64,000 nucleotides of DNA from Prevotella sp. (GCA_024695815.1 JAILHK010000048.1:80460-144459); one strand, 5' to 3'. Positions 35,461-44,601 are shown, counted from the stretch's first letter. The notes: generated by a model not told the origin, from the sequence alone. Translations and numbers: made by a program.

Positions 35461-37632
35461 ATGAAAACAAGACAATTATTACTTCTATCTGCTGCGCTCC
35501 TAGCTGTTGCTCAGACAAAGGCAGGAGACATTACAAAGCATGTAAACCCACTGATGGGCACGGAAACATTATGGTCGCCACAGGACCTTGGCTACACCCG
35601 AACCGAGACCAAACGCGCTTGGGGCGCAGAGACTTTCCCCGGTGCTGCCATGCCCAATGCCATGGTTCAGGCTACACCCGTCACCATGTATCACTCCGGT
35701 TCTGGCTATCAGTATGAAGACCGCCAGATTTATGGCTTTGCCCATACCAGCAAAGGCCACTGGAACTTGTTGCATGTGCCCATTCTGCCAGTCACTACTG
35801 AAGGAAAATTCCGTCCCGATAACTATTGCTCATGGTTCAGTCATGAACACGAGTCGGCCTCGCCAGGCTATTACCAGGTGTGGCTCGACCGCTATCAGGT
35901 AAATGCAGAGCTGACCACCACGCTCCGTTGTGCCTACCACCGCTATACTTTCCGCGCTGGCGACGAGAAAATGCTGATGGTAGATATCACCCATTCCAAT
36001 GCCCATCCGCGCGGTTATCAGGTGAAGAAAGTTGCAGACAATGCCTTCGCCGGTTTTCAGGATGGCGAGGGACGTGCCTATTTCTATGCAGTCACCAACT
36101 ATGTTATAGATTTTGTCGTGATGGCCAGCGAACATCGCAACAGCGTTGGCGTCGTCACGTTTAAAGATTGCCGTGCTGCTAAGCCTTTGGAGGTGCGCAT
36201 CGGCTTTTCTTTTGTAAGCATCGAGAATGCCAAAGCCAATCTTGAAGCAGAACTGTTGAAGGATGGTAAGTCCTTTGCCCAGGTGCGCCAGGATGCCGAC
36301 CAGACCTGGGAGAAGCTCTTAGGACATGTGCGTGTCAGTGGCGGTACTGCCAAGCAGCAGGACATGTTCTACTCCACACTCTATCGTGCTTTCCTGTGGC
36401 CCAGCCTGCGCAGCGATGCCAATGGCGAGTATCGTGACGACCGCGGACAGGTGGTGCGTGGCGACTATGCCTACTACACCGACCCCTCGCTGTGGGACAC
36501 CTATCGCAACAAGCTTATCCTGCTGGGCATGATCTCGCCCGAGGTGGTGGCAGACATTATCAAGTCGTGTGTTGACAGAGGCGAGAAACACGGTGGCTAT
36601 ATGCCCACATTCTTCCATGGCGACCATGCTTCGGCCTTTGTGGCAGGCTCCTGGTTGAGGGGCATTCACGACTTCGACCTGCGTAGGGCTTACCAACTGA
36701 TGCTGAAAAATGCCACCGTGCCCGGACGTGGCGGCCGTCCTTATCTCGACGAGTATTTGGAGCGTGGATGGATTTCTGAGAAAGACACCACCGATGTGCC
36801 TACCGAGGATGAGTACAAAGGCTCTGTCACCAAGACGCAGGAGTATGCCTATGACGACTATGCCACGGCGCTGGTGGCTCGTGTGCTGAAAGACAAGAAA
36901 AACGAGAAGATGCTGCTCCAGCATTCACAGTACTACAAGAACCTGTTCGACCCCTCTACTGGTTTCTGGCGTGGAAAGGTGTTGCGCAATGGCGAAGGTC
37001 AGTGGATTAAAGACTTCCGTCCAAACTATCCCTACTATCAGTATATGTATCGTGAGGCCGATGCCTGGAACTCGCTGTTCTTTGCACCCCACGATCCTGA
37101 AGGCATGATAGCTCTCTATCCGTCGCATCAGGCTGTAGAACAGAAACTCGATTCGCTTTTCTCTACCCCTTGTGGCGGTTACGAGGCTTGGAACCTCACT
37201 GGTTACCTGGGTACTTACTGCCACGGCAACCAGCCTGGTCACGGCATTCCCTATACCTACTATTTCATCGACCGTCAGGAGAAGGCTCAGCGCATCCTGA
37301 ACGCCTTGATGAACAACTACTATGGCATGGGTGAACATCATCTGGCCTATGCCGGAATGGACGATGCTGGCGAGATGTCGTCGTGGTATGCCCTCAACGC
37401 CATGGGTATCTACACCTATTCGCCTGCCGACCCGCAGTACATTGTCACCGTACCTCTCTTCGACAAAGTTGAGTTCACGCTGGGCACCACAGGCAAGACT
37501 TTCGTTATCCAGAAAGAAGGTCAAGGCGAGAAAATCCGTCAGATTACGATTGGAGGCAAACCTCTGAAAGGCTGGTTCGTAAACCATGCCGACCTGGCAC
37601 AGGGCAAGACGCTGGTTGTCATGGTGGATTAA
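35461..37632 (+). CDS. glycoside hydrolase family 92 alpha-mannosidase
   Basis: A 723-residue exported enzyme with signal peptide (to about TKAG22). GH92 enzymes are calcium-dependent exo-alpha-mannosidases with an N-terminal beta-sandwich and a C-terminal (alpha/alpha)6 barrel. The N-terminal block VNPLMGTETLW and the barrel blocks MPTFFHGDHASAF, HGNQPGHGIPYTY and GMDDAGEMSSWYALNAMGIY are all present. Length is usual. It acts on alpha-mannose ends of N-glycans or mannans in the periplasm. It is a single-gene unit with its own promoter and a terminator at 37657. Confidence 0.94.
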   Translation: MKTRQLLLLSAALLAVAQTKAGDITKHVNPLMGTETLWSPQDLGYTRTETKRAWGAETFPGAAMPNAMVQATPVTMYHSGSGYQYEDRQIYGFAHTSKGHWNLLHVPILPVTTEGKFRPDNYCSWFSHEHESASPGYYQVWLDRYQVNAELTTTLRCAYHRYTFRAGDEKMLMVDITHSNAHPRGYQVKKVADNAFAGFQDGEGRAYFYAVTNYVIDFVVMASEHRNSVGVVTFKDCRAAKPLEVRIGFSFVSIENAKANLEAELLKDGKSFAQVRQDADQTWEKLLGHVRVSGGTAKQQDMFYSTLYRAFLWPSLRSDANGEYRDDRGQVVRGDYAYYTDPSLWDTYRNKLILLGMISPEVVADIIKSCVDRGEKHGGYMPTFFHGDHASAFVAGSWLRGIHDFDLRRAYQLMLKNATVPGRGGRPYLDEYLERGWISEKDTTDVPTEDEYKGSVTKTQEYAYDDYATALVARVLKDKKNEKMLLQHSQYYKNLFDPSTGFWRGKVLRNGEGQWIKDFRPNYPYYQYMYREADAWNSLFFAPHDPEGMIALYPSHQAVEQKLDSLFSTPCGGYEAWNLTGYLGTYCHGNQPGHGIPYTYYFIDRQEKAQRILNALMNNYYGMGEHHLAYAGMDDAGEMSSWYALNAMGIYTYSPADPQYIVTVPLFDKVEFTLGTTGKTFVIQKEGQGEKIRQITIGGKPLKGWFVNHADLAQGKTLVVMVD

Positions 37633-37656
37633 ATGTATATAAAAACGAATGGCAGA

Positions 37657-37696
37657 AAGGTCGCCGTCCCGGTATTCGGGCGGCGGCCTTCTTTTG
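37657..37696 (+). terminator. terminator after GH92
   Basis: GC-rich hairpin: 37657-37671 pairs with 37677-37690 with one bulge, followed by a T-rich stretch. Confidence 0.8.
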
Positions 37697-37758
37697 TGTC
37701 TGTTTATTCTTCCTTTTTACCTTATTATTATTAGATTGGTTGAAAAAGTAAAGAATAA

Positions 37759-37790
37759 TTTGGCGCATTCGTGAAAATCTATTATTTTTG
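37759..37790 (+). promoter_or_regulatory. promoter of the export operon
   Basis: TTTG (37759-37762), 20 bases, TATTTTTG (37783-37790), 34 bases before the first ATG. Confidence 0.75.
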
Positions 37791-37824
37791 CACACAGTTA
37801 ATTTAGAAAAGAAAAATAAGAAAA

Positions 37825-38694
37825 ATGAAGAAAAGTTGGATTGTTATTAGCATAGCCGTAATCACAGTACTAATTGGTTTAGCTGTTGCTTTGTTTATCG
37901 GACTTCAACAGCAGAAGCAACAGGTGGCTGAGATGCAAGAGCTGGCTGAGTTGGATAAACAGGAAATGGAAAATGAATATGAGCGCTTCACACTGCAGTA
38001 TAGTGAGATGATGACTCAGATTAACAACGACTCTATCATTGAACAGTTGACGCAGGAACAGCTGCGCACACAGCAACTGCTCGAAGAACTGAAGAATGTG
38101 AAGGCCAGCGATGCACGCGAGATAGCACGATTGAAGAAGGAACTGGCCACGGTGCGCGAGGTGTTGCGTTCGTATATCCGCCAGGTAGACTCGCTGAATC
38201 AGGTCAACAAGAATCTGATGGCCGAGAATAGCCAAATCAGAGGTCAGCTGGAACAAACCAATCTGGAGAAGCGCGACCTGCAACAGGAGAAGCAGAACCT
38301 GACAGAGAAAGTGGCTATTGCTGCCCAGCTTGATGCTACGGGCATCACCATGACGCCGCTGAACAAGCGTGGAAAGGCAGAGAAAAAGATTAAGAATGCC
38401 AAGACCCTGCAGGTGGGCTTCAATATAGCACGCAACGTGACAGCGTCCAACGGCAACCGCACTATCTATGTGCGTATTACCAAGCCCAACGGACAGTCGT
38501 TCTCTGCCGGTACGTTCGCCTATGAGAACCGTCAACTGGAGTATTCTATGAAGAAGGTCATTGAATATAATGGTGAGGAGACCAGCGTGCAGACCTTCTG
38601 GACCGTGGGCGAGTTCCTCGAGGCAGGCGAATACCGCGTCAGTATCTTTGCCGATGGTCATATGATCGGATCTAGAACATTTAATTTCAAATAA
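37825..38694 (+). CDS. membrane-anchored coiled-coil protein of the export operon
   Basis: A 289-residue protein of unknown family. One N-terminal membrane helix (about 5-28) is followed by a long coiled coil (about 30-175, rich in Gln, Glu, Lys and Leu), then a small globular domain (about 185-289) with a beta pattern ending GSRTFNFK. It probably projects into the periplasm. It is the first gene of an operon, 7 bases before the TolC-like gene, so it may help the pump to span the envelope or sense stress; that is inference. Confidence 0.75.
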   Translation: MKKSWIVISIAVITVLIGLAVALFIGLQQQKQQVAEMQELAELDKQEMENEYERFTLQYSEMMTQINNDSIIEQLTQEQLRTQQLLEELKNVKASDAREIARLKKELATVREVLRSYIRQVDSLNQVNKNLMAENSQIRGQLEQTNLEKRDLQQEKQNLTEKVAIAAQLDATGITMTPLNKRGKAEKKIKNAKTLQVGFNIARNVTASNGNRTIYVRITKPNGQSFSAGTFAYENRQLEYSMKKVIEYNGEETSVQTFWTVGEFLEAGEYRVSIFADGHMIGSRTFNFK

Positions 38695-38701
38695 ACTAAC
38701 T

Positions 38702-40147
38702 ATGAATAAACGTTTGGCTTTAGGTCTTTGCCTTCTGACACTGGGAGCGGCAGCCGCTGACGCACAGCAGTTGTTGAGCCTGGACAGTTGTAGAGCAATG
38801 GCCTTGCGCAACAACAAGCAGATGAATGTGCAGCAGCTGAAACAGGATGTTGCCGACAATCTGCGGAAGTCGGCGCGCACGAAGTATCTGCCGCATGTTG
38901 CCGCCATAGGTACTTATCAGTACACCAGTCGTGAGGTGTCTCTGCTGAACGATGACCAGAAGGGTGCCTTCCCCAAGTTGGGCACGGCTGCAGGACAACG
39001 GATGGATCAGGTGGTGCCCGGCGCATCGTCGGCTCCTGCCATTGCGACGCTGCTCGGTGTGCTCGATGCCACAGGGCAGCATATTGTAGATGCCTTGGAA
39101 ACCGACAGTCGTAACATCTTTGCCGGTTCGGTAATGCTCACACAGCCTGTGTTCATGGGCGGTAGTATCGTGGCCATGAACAAGATGGCACGCATTAACC
39201 AGGAGATGGCCGAACATACGCAGGATGCCACCCGCCAGATCACACTTTATGAGACAGACAAGACCTATTGGCTGGTTGTCTCGCTGAGGCACAAGCAGCG
39301 TCTGGCCGAGAGCTACCTCGAGGTGGTGAAGAAACTGGAGGACGACGTGCAGAAGATGATTACCGAGGGCGTTGCTACTCGCAGCGATGGACTGAGCGTC
39401 AGCGTGAAGGTGAGCGAGGCTGAAATGAATCTTCAGAGAGTGAACGACGGACTTGTGCTGGCCAAGATGTTGCTCTGCCAGCAGATTGGTCTGCCTTCAG
39501 ATAGCAATATCACCTTGGTCGATGAGAATACCGACAGCCTGGCTGAGGCGATGCCCGTTATTGGAACGGATAGCGAAGAGGCCCGTGCTGCAGCCATGGA
39601 GAACCGTCCTGAGCTGCGACTGCTAGAGAATGCTGTCGATTTGTCGAGACAGTCCACCAACCTGTTGCGTGCCGGCAATCTGCCTCAGGTACTGCTCACC
39701 GGTGGCTATATTGTTTCCAATCCTAACTTGCTCAATGGCTTTGAGAAAAAGTTCGGCGGCATGTGGAATGTCGGCGTGACCGTGCGAGTGCCCATCTGGA
39801 ACTGGGGCGACGTGAACTATAAGGTGAGAGCATCTAAAGGTGCCACAGCCATTGCCAACCTGGAACTGGAAGAGGCTCGCGAGAAGATTGAGCTGCAGGT
39901 CAACCAGACAAACTTTAAGGTTGACGAGGCCAACAAGCGTCAGGCCATGGCGCAGGCCAGCATCAAGCGCGCAGAAGAGAACCTACGTACTGCAGAGATT
40001 GGTTTCCGCGAAGGCGTGATAACCCCCACCACCGTGATGGAGGCTCAGACTGCCTGGCTGCAGGCTAAGTCGCAGAAGATCGATGCCGACATCGATGTTA
40101 AGATGGCACAGGTGGACTTGCAGAAAGCCATGGGACAACTTAAGTAG
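38702..40147 (+). CDS. TolC-family outer-membrane efflux protein
   Basis: A 481-residue protein with signal peptide (to about ADAQ22) and two OEP repeats that form the long alpha-helical barrel of TolC proteins. Typical blocks are SLDSCRAMALRNNKQM, EGVATRSDGLSVSVKVSEAE and FREGVITPTTVMEAQTAWLQ. It forms the outer-membrane channel for the HlyD-type adaptor and the ABC-2 permeases that follow. It may also serve other pumps. It is the second gene of the operon. Confidence 0.93.
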   Translation: MNKRLALGLCLLTLGAAAADAQQLLSLDSCRAMALRNNKQMNVQQLKQDVADNLRKSARTKYLPHVAAIGTYQYTSREVSLLNDDQKGAFPKLGTAAGQRMDQVVPGASSAPAIATLLGVLDATGQHIVDALETDSRNIFAGSVMLTQPVFMGGSIVAMNKMARINQEMAEHTQDATRQITLYETDKTYWLVVSLRHKQRLAESYLEVVKKLEDDVQKMITEGVATRSDGLSVSVKVSEAEMNLQRVNDGLVLAKMLLCQQIGLPSDSNITLVDENTDSLAEAMPVIGTDSEEARAAAMENRPELRLLENAVDLSRQSTNLLRAGNLPQVLLTGGYIVSNPNLLNGFEKKFGGMWNVGVTVRVPIWNWGDVNYKVRASKGATAIANLELEEAREKIELQVNQTNFKVDEANKRQAMAQASIKRAEENLRTAEIGFREGVITPTTVMEAQTAWLQAKSQKIDADIDVKMAQVDLQKAMGQLK

Positions 40148-40193
40148 TCTTAGTTTAGAGTTAAGAGTTTTTGTTATATAATCATTTTGAATT

Positions 40194-41183
40194 ATGTCAG
40201 TACAAGCATCAACGCAACATAAGAATATTTTGTATGCCATCCTAGGCTTCTCCTGCGTGGTCATACTAGTAGCACTCATTGGCTTCTTTGCCCTTGGCCG
40301 CGACCCCGAGTTGATTCAGGGTCAGGTGGAAGTGTCGGAGTATCGTGTGTCAAGCAAGGTACCTGGTCGTATCCTTGAGATTCGTGTGAAGGAAGGCGAC
40401 TTCGTGAAGGCTGGCGATACGCTGGCCATTCTCGATGCCCCCGAGGTGAACGCCAAGAGACAACAGGCACAGAGTGCCGAGGATGCCGCTTCGGCCATGG
40501 AACTGATGGCAAAAAACGGTGCTCGCAAGGAACAGGTGCAGGGCGCCTATCAGTTGCTGCAGCAGGCTAAGGCAGCCTACGAGATTGCCGAGAAGTCATA
40601 CAACCGCGTACAGCGTCTGTTCGACGAGGGTGTGGTCAGCGCTCAGAAACGCGATGAGGCTCAGGCCATGTATAAAGCCTCTGAGGCTCAGATGAAAGCA
40701 GCTCAGAGTCAGTATGATATGGCACAAAACGGTGCCCGTCGTGAAGAGAAATTGGCTGCCCAGGCACAGGTGAACCGTGCCAAGGGTGCCGTGCAGGAGG
40801 TCAACTCGTATATCAGCGAAACGGTGCAGATAGCCCAGATGGACGGTGAGGTGAGCAACATCTACCCAAAGGTTGGCGAGCTGGTTGGCACGGGCAGTCC
40901 CATCATGACCATCTCTATGATGAACGATATGTGGGGCACCTTTAACGTACGCGAGGATCAGTTGGGCTCTTTGTCTATCGGCACCGAGTTCGATGCCTTT
41001 GTGCCAGCCTTCAACAAGACCGTCAAGATGAAGGTGTACTACATGAAAGACCAGGGCTCTTATGCCGTGTGGAAAGCCACAAAGGCCAATGGCCAATATG
41101 ACTTAAAAACATTTGAGGTAAAGGCACGTCCGGTCGAGAAGATAGAAGGACTCCGTCCGGGAATGTCGTTGATTATCAAATAA
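40194..41183 (+). CDS. HlyD-family membrane fusion protein
   Basis: A 329-residue inner-membrane-anchored periplasmic adaptor. One membrane helix (about 15-38) precedes a biotinyl-lipoyl half motif (VSSKVPGRILEIRVKEGDFV), an alpha-helical hairpin (about 80-200) and a second lipoyl half with beta-barrel (about 215-329). It links the permeases to the TolC-like channel. It resembles the adaptors of YhbG/YbhFSR-type exporters. The stop codon is followed directly by the first ABC-2 permease gene with no gap. Confidence 0.93.
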   Translation: MSVQASTQHKNILYAILGFSCVVILVALIGFFALGRDPELIQGQVEVSEYRVSSKVPGRILEIRVKEGDFVKAGDTLAILDAPEVNAKRQQAQSAEDAASAMELMAKNGARKEQVQGAYQLLQQAKAAYEIAEKSYNRVQRLFDEGVVSAQKRDEAQAMYKASEAQMKAAQSQYDMAQNGARREEKLAAQAQVNRAKGAVQEVNSYISETVQIAQMDGEVSNIYPKVGELVGTGSPIMTISMMNDMWGTFNVREDQLGSLSIGTEFDAFVPAFNKTVKMKVYYMKDQGSYAVWKATKANGQYDLKTFEVKARPVEKIEGLRPGMSLIIK

Positions 41184-42353
41184 ATGAGATATCTATTGCG
41201 AATTTTCCATTTGATGATGCGCGAGCTGGCGATTCTTAGACGGAATCACCTCTACGCCTTCTGCATGGTGGTCTTTCCCGTCTTGGTGATCGTGTTCTTC
41301 ACCTCGATGCTGCAAGAGGGATTGCCCACCGAGATGCCTCTTGGTGTTGTTGACCTGGACAACACCTCGATGACGCGTTCGCTGACCCATCGCTTGGATG
41401 CTTTCCAGATGTCGCATGTCGTGGCACGCTATCCCAGTGTGACAGAAGCACGACGCGCCATTCAGCGCAACGAGATATATGCCTTTATGTATCTGCCGAA
41501 GGGAACCACCGACGACCTGTTGGCCAACCGTCAGCCGAAGATTTCTTTTTACTATACATACACCACCATGGCAGCAGGAGCCTTGTTGATGAAGGATATG
41601 AAAACCATATCAACGCTCGGCTCGGCATCTTTGGGACAAGCCACGATGCGGGCCAAGGGCCTGACCGACGATCAGATCCAGACACTGCTGCAGCCCATCC
41701 GTGTGGACTTACATCAGATTGCCAACCCGTGGAGCAGCTATAACATCTATCTTACAACGGTGATGGTACCTGGTATCATCATGCTGTTTATCTTCCTGAT
41801 TTCAGCTTATTCGCTGGGAACGGAAATCAAGTTCGACACAGGCAAACAGTTGATGCAGATGGCTGGCAACAACATCCTTGTGGCCATTATTGGCAAGTTC
41901 TTGGTGCAGACGCTCATCTTCCTGGCTATCATCTATGTTTACGAGTTCTATGTCTTTTCCGTATTGGGCTTCCCGCATTTGGGCAGCCCGTGGATGCTGG
42001 TACTGCTCGGACTCATTCAGGTGCTTTCGGCTCAGGGCTTTGGCATCTTTGCTTTTGGTCTCATGCCCTCGTTGCGCATGTCGCTCAGTATTTGTTCGCT
42101 ATGGGCTGTGCTCAGCATCTCGATGGTCGGTTCGGCTTTCCCCGTGATGGGCATGGATGGCGCATTGCAGTCGCTGTCGTGGCTTTTCCCGTTGCGCCAT
42201 TACTTTATGATTTATCAGATATGTATCTTCAATGGTTTCCCGCTGATTGATGCGTGGTTCCATTTTGCAGCCTTGGTAGCATTCTTGCTGTTGCCTTGGT
42301 TTGTGATGAAGAAAATAAAGAATGCAATGCTTACCTATGTCTATATTCCGTAA
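41184..42353 (+). CDS. ABC-2 type permease, first copy
   Basis: A 389-residue inner-membrane permease with one N-terminal membrane helix, a long periplasmic domain (about 45-170) and five helices at the C-terminus, the layout of YbhS/YhhJ-type ABC-2 exporters. It follows the HlyD gene with no spacing and overlaps the second permease. Such permeases work with an ATP-binding subunit, and none is encoded in this operon or elsewhere in the window. The substrate is unknown; drugs or envelope components are usual in this family. Confidence 0.9.
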   Translation: MRYLLRIFHLMMRELAILRRNHLYAFCMVVFPVLVIVFFTSMLQEGLPTEMPLGVVDLDNTSMTRSLTHRLDAFQMSHVVARYPSVTEARRAIQRNEIYAFMYLPKGTTDDLLANRQPKISFYYTYTTMAAGALLMKDMKTISTLGSASLGQATMRAKGLTDDQIQTLLQPIRVDLHQIANPWSSYNIYLTTVMVPGIIMLFIFLISAYSLGTEIKFDTGKQLMQMAGNNILVAIIGKFLVQTLIFLAIIYVYEFYVFSVLGFPHLGSPWMLVLLGLIQVLSAQGFGIFAFGLMPSLRMSLSICSLWAVLSISMVGSAFPVMGMDGALQSLSWLFPLRHYFMIYQICIFNGFPLIDAWFHFAALVAFLLLPWFVMKKIKNAMLTYVYIP

Positions 42354-43590
42354 TCTGAACGAAGGGCTTCACGACATTTGTTTCATCTGGTGGCGAGAGG
42401 TGAAACTGATGGTCAGAGACGAAGGTGTCATCATCTTCTTCTTTGTGGTGCCTATTGTCTATCCGCTGCTTTATTCGTGGATATACAACAACGAAACGGT
42501 GCACGAGGTGCCTGTGGCGGTGGTTGACGACTCGCATTCTTCGTTGTCGCGACAGTTCATCCGCATGTGCGATGCTTCGGCCGATGTCAGGGTGGCATAC
42601 TATGCCCAGGATATGGACGAGGCCAAATCGCTAGTCAGTCGCCAACTGGTGAAGGGTGTGTACTATATCCCAAGCGATTTCGATTCGAACATCAACCGTT
42701 TGCAGCAAGCCACCGTCAGCGTGTATTGCGACATGGCGTTGATGCTGACCTACAAGGCCATATTCCAGACGGCGCAGCTAGTGACCATGGACATGGGTAC
42801 GGAGATTAAGACCAAGTTGGCAGGTCGCTACACCAAGCAAGAGGAACTGATAGCCTCGAAGCCGCTGGCATTCGACGAGGTGCCCATCTTCAACCCCTTG
42901 GCTGGTTATGGTTCGTCTATCTTGCCAGGTGTGCTGATGCTCATACTGCAGCAGACCTTGGTGTTGGGCGTCGGTCTGGCATCAGGAACGGCGCGCGAGC
43001 AAAACCGCTATGGTCAGCTGGTGCCCATGAGTAAGCACTATCATGGCGTGTCGCGTATCGTGGCTGGCAAGGGCTTGGCCTATTTCATGGTCTATGCCGT
43101 GATGGGCGCTTGGCTGCTGTTGGCCATACCCCGACTGTTCCATTTCCCACAGCTGGCCAGCTGGACATCGCTGTTGGCAATTGCCCTCCCATACATCCTG
43201 GCATGTATCTTCTTTGGAATGACGGTGTCGTGTCTGGTTCGCTATCGCGAGAATGTGATGCTACTCATGGTCTTTGTGTCCGTGCCCCTGCTGTTTCTGA
43301 CGGGTCTCAGTTGGCCACAGTCCAACATCCCCGGTGTCTGGCAGGGCATCTCATGGCTCTTCCCCTCGACCTTTGGCGTCCGTGCCTATGTGCGTCTAAA
43401 CTCTATGGGTGCTTCGCTCGCCGATGTGTTGACAGAGTATCGTATTCTGTGGACCCAGGCTGGTGCCTACTTCCTGTTGGCTTACTTCGTTTATTCGTTC
43501 CAGATTAATCAGGCACATAAACGTATTAAACAGGAATATCGGGAAATGAAGGAGCGCGTAGAACAGCGCAAGAAACAGATCAAAGCATAA
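42337..43590 (+). CDS. ABC-2 type permease, second copy
   Basis: About 417 residues, with the same layout as the preceding gene and clearly its paralogue (VPIVYPLLYSWIYNNETVHE then a periplasmic domain and five helices). The C-terminus is a basic, charged tail (EMKERVEQRKKQ). It probably pairs with the first copy as a heterodimer. The ATG at 42337 gives the shorter overlap (17 bases) with the preceding gene; 42322 is also in frame. The stop codon lies inside the first unit of the 22-base-period array that follows. Confidence 0.88.
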   Translation: MSIFRNLNEGLHDICFIWWREVKLMVRDEGVIIFFFVVPIVYPLLYSWIYNNETVHEVPVAVVDDSHSSLSRQFIRMCDASADVRVAYYAQDMDEAKSLVSRQLVKGVYYIPSDFDSNINRLQQATVSVYCDMALMLTYKAIFQTAQLVTMDMGTEIKTKLAGRYTKQEELIASKPLAFDEVPIFNPLAGYGSSILPGVLMLILQQTLVLGVGLASGTAREQNRYGQLVPMSKHYHGVSRIVAGKGLAYFMVYAVMGAWLLLAIPRLFHFPQLASWTSLLAIALPYILACIFFGMTVSCLVRYRENVMLLMVFVSVPLLFLTGLSWPQSNIPGVWQGISWLFPSTFGVRAYVRLNSMGASLADVLTEYRILWTQAGAYFLLAYFVYSFQINQAHKRIKQEYREMKERVEQRKKQIKA

Positions 43591-43814
43591 GTCTCCTTAC
43601 GGCAAAGTGCCAGTTTCCTTACGGAAAAGTGGCACTTTGCTATGCTTAAAGCGGCACTTTCGTTACGGTAAAGTGCCGCTTTTGTTTTGCAATAGTGGCA
43701 CTTTTGTCTCCATTCTAGCCCCTGGAAAGGTCGTTTCTAGCCCCTGGGGAGCATCATTCTAGCCCCTAGAATTACCTTTTCTAGGGGCTAGATGATAATC
43801 AAAAGTGTAACTAT
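43582..43814. repeat. 22-base-period palindrome array, copy 2
   Basis: Units start every 22 bases from 43582 to 43802. The first overlaps the permease stop codon (AAAGCATAAGTCT). Five AAAG-class units follow: AAAGTGCCAGTTT, AAAGTGGCACTTT, AAAGCGGCACTTT, AAAGTGCCGCTTT, ATAGTGGCACTTT (43604-43704). Then four TCTAG-class units: TCTAGCCCCTGGA, TCTAGCCCCTGGG, TCTAGCCCCTAGA, TCTAGGGGCTAGA (43714-43792). The trailing unit is AAAGTGTAACTAT. Spacers are 9 bases and mostly unique, except CCTTACGGC, CCTTACGGA and CGTTACGGT, which are related. The array lies between two convergent genes, so it is not a promoter region for either. Function unknown. Confidence 0.92.
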
Positions 43815-43832
43815 AGCCTATCAAGACCTCTA

Positions 43833-44363
43833 CTAATAGTTATCAAGAATCATCTTTCTGCGTTGCTTTTCGGCCGCTTTTCGGCGTCGTTGCTTTTTGA
43901 GCCACAACTCGTCAATGCCCCAGTAGATAAGTCCAAGAGGATTGAAGCCTTTCGGGTTGGCCTCCATCAGTTGCATATCTACCTTCGAAGGCTTCTTGAA
44001 GGCCGTGGCAGTCTTGTCGTGATGTTTTCCCCAGATGATGACCTCGTTGACCGAAAACAGACGGGGCAACAACTCTATCGTGTCGCCTTGCAGTTCGTCG
44101 CTGCGCATTCTGCGCTTCTCGAAGCTGGCGTGCATGAGCGTCAGCTCTTTGAAACCGCCTTTAAGTTGGAACTTCCCTTCCCACGTGCTGACAGTCTCTT
44201 GGCCGTTATCAGTAGTTATCAGGACGTTGCGAATGGGAACGCCCGTTTCCATGTTGACAACGATTAAGCTTTGCGACAGCGTGTCAACATGTAGTGTGTC
44301 TTGTGCTCGGCAGCAGCCGATGTCTGGTAGGAGTAATACGAGTAGAGTAAGTAGTCTGGGCAT
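43833..44363 (-). CDS. exported protein with carboxypeptidase-regulatory-like beta domain
   Basis: A 176-residue protein with a signal peptide ending near GCCRAQ. Residues about 25-110 form a CarboxypepD_reg-like beta-sandwich (SLIVVNMETGVPIRNVLITT, then a strand-rich stretch to LFSVNEVIIWGK), the kind found at the N-terminus of TonB-dependent receptors. Here it stands alone, followed by a short helical, strongly basic tail (RRRKAAEKQRRK). No function can be assigned. Its own promoter is at 44396. It is convergent with the export operon across the array. Confidence 0.7.
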   Translation of the reverse strand: MPRLLTLLVLLLPDIGCCRAQDTLHVDTLSQSLIVVNMETGVPIRNVLITTDNGQETVSTWEGKFQLKGGFKELTLMHASFEKRRMRSDELQGDTIELLPRLFSVNEVIIWGKHHDKTATAFKKPSKVDMQLMEANPKGFNPLGLIYWGIDELWLKKQRRRKAAEKQRRKMILDNY

Positions 44364-44395
44364 GGTTCGTGATTGTTAGTAATCTGTTGACGGTG

Positions 44396-44403
44396 CAAAG
44401 ATA
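44396..44403 (-). promoter_or_regulatory. -7 box for the 176-residue exported protein
   Basis: Minus-strand TATCTTTG, 33 bases before the ATG at 44363. Confidence 0.5.
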
Positions 44404-44478
44404 ATTCATTTCGCTATACGATGGTGATAATTAATGCGAAACTCTGTTACAGATATGAAAATTAAGACTTTATTCAAT

Positions 44479-44486
44479 TATTTTTG
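44479..44486 (+). promoter_or_regulatory. -7 box for the PI-PLC-like gene
   Basis: TATTTTTG. Transcription would start near 44493, downstream of the in-frame ATG at 44434. The -33 element is unclear. Confidence 0.45.
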
Positions 44487-44601
44487 CAAAAGTAAAAATA
44501 CCTGCATCTTTTTCTTGGTTATTCCATTTCTGATGATTAATTATGCAGTCGATTCTAAAAATATGAACCTAAAACTAAATGGTAAGAAGATGCAAAGCAA
44601 G

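Noticed and set aside
43604..43792. Series of ordinary intrinsic terminators
   Set aside because: The stems lack T-runs at the right place, and a terminator would not need ten units on a strict 22-base grid.
43582..43814. CRISPR array or TIGR-type guide array
   Set aside because: Repeats of 13 bases and spacers of 9 bases are far too short for CRISPR, and no cas gene is present. TIGR arrays also use 9-base spacers, but their repeat layout differs as I recall it and no Nop-domain (Tas) gene is seen. The similarity is noted only as a loose parallel.
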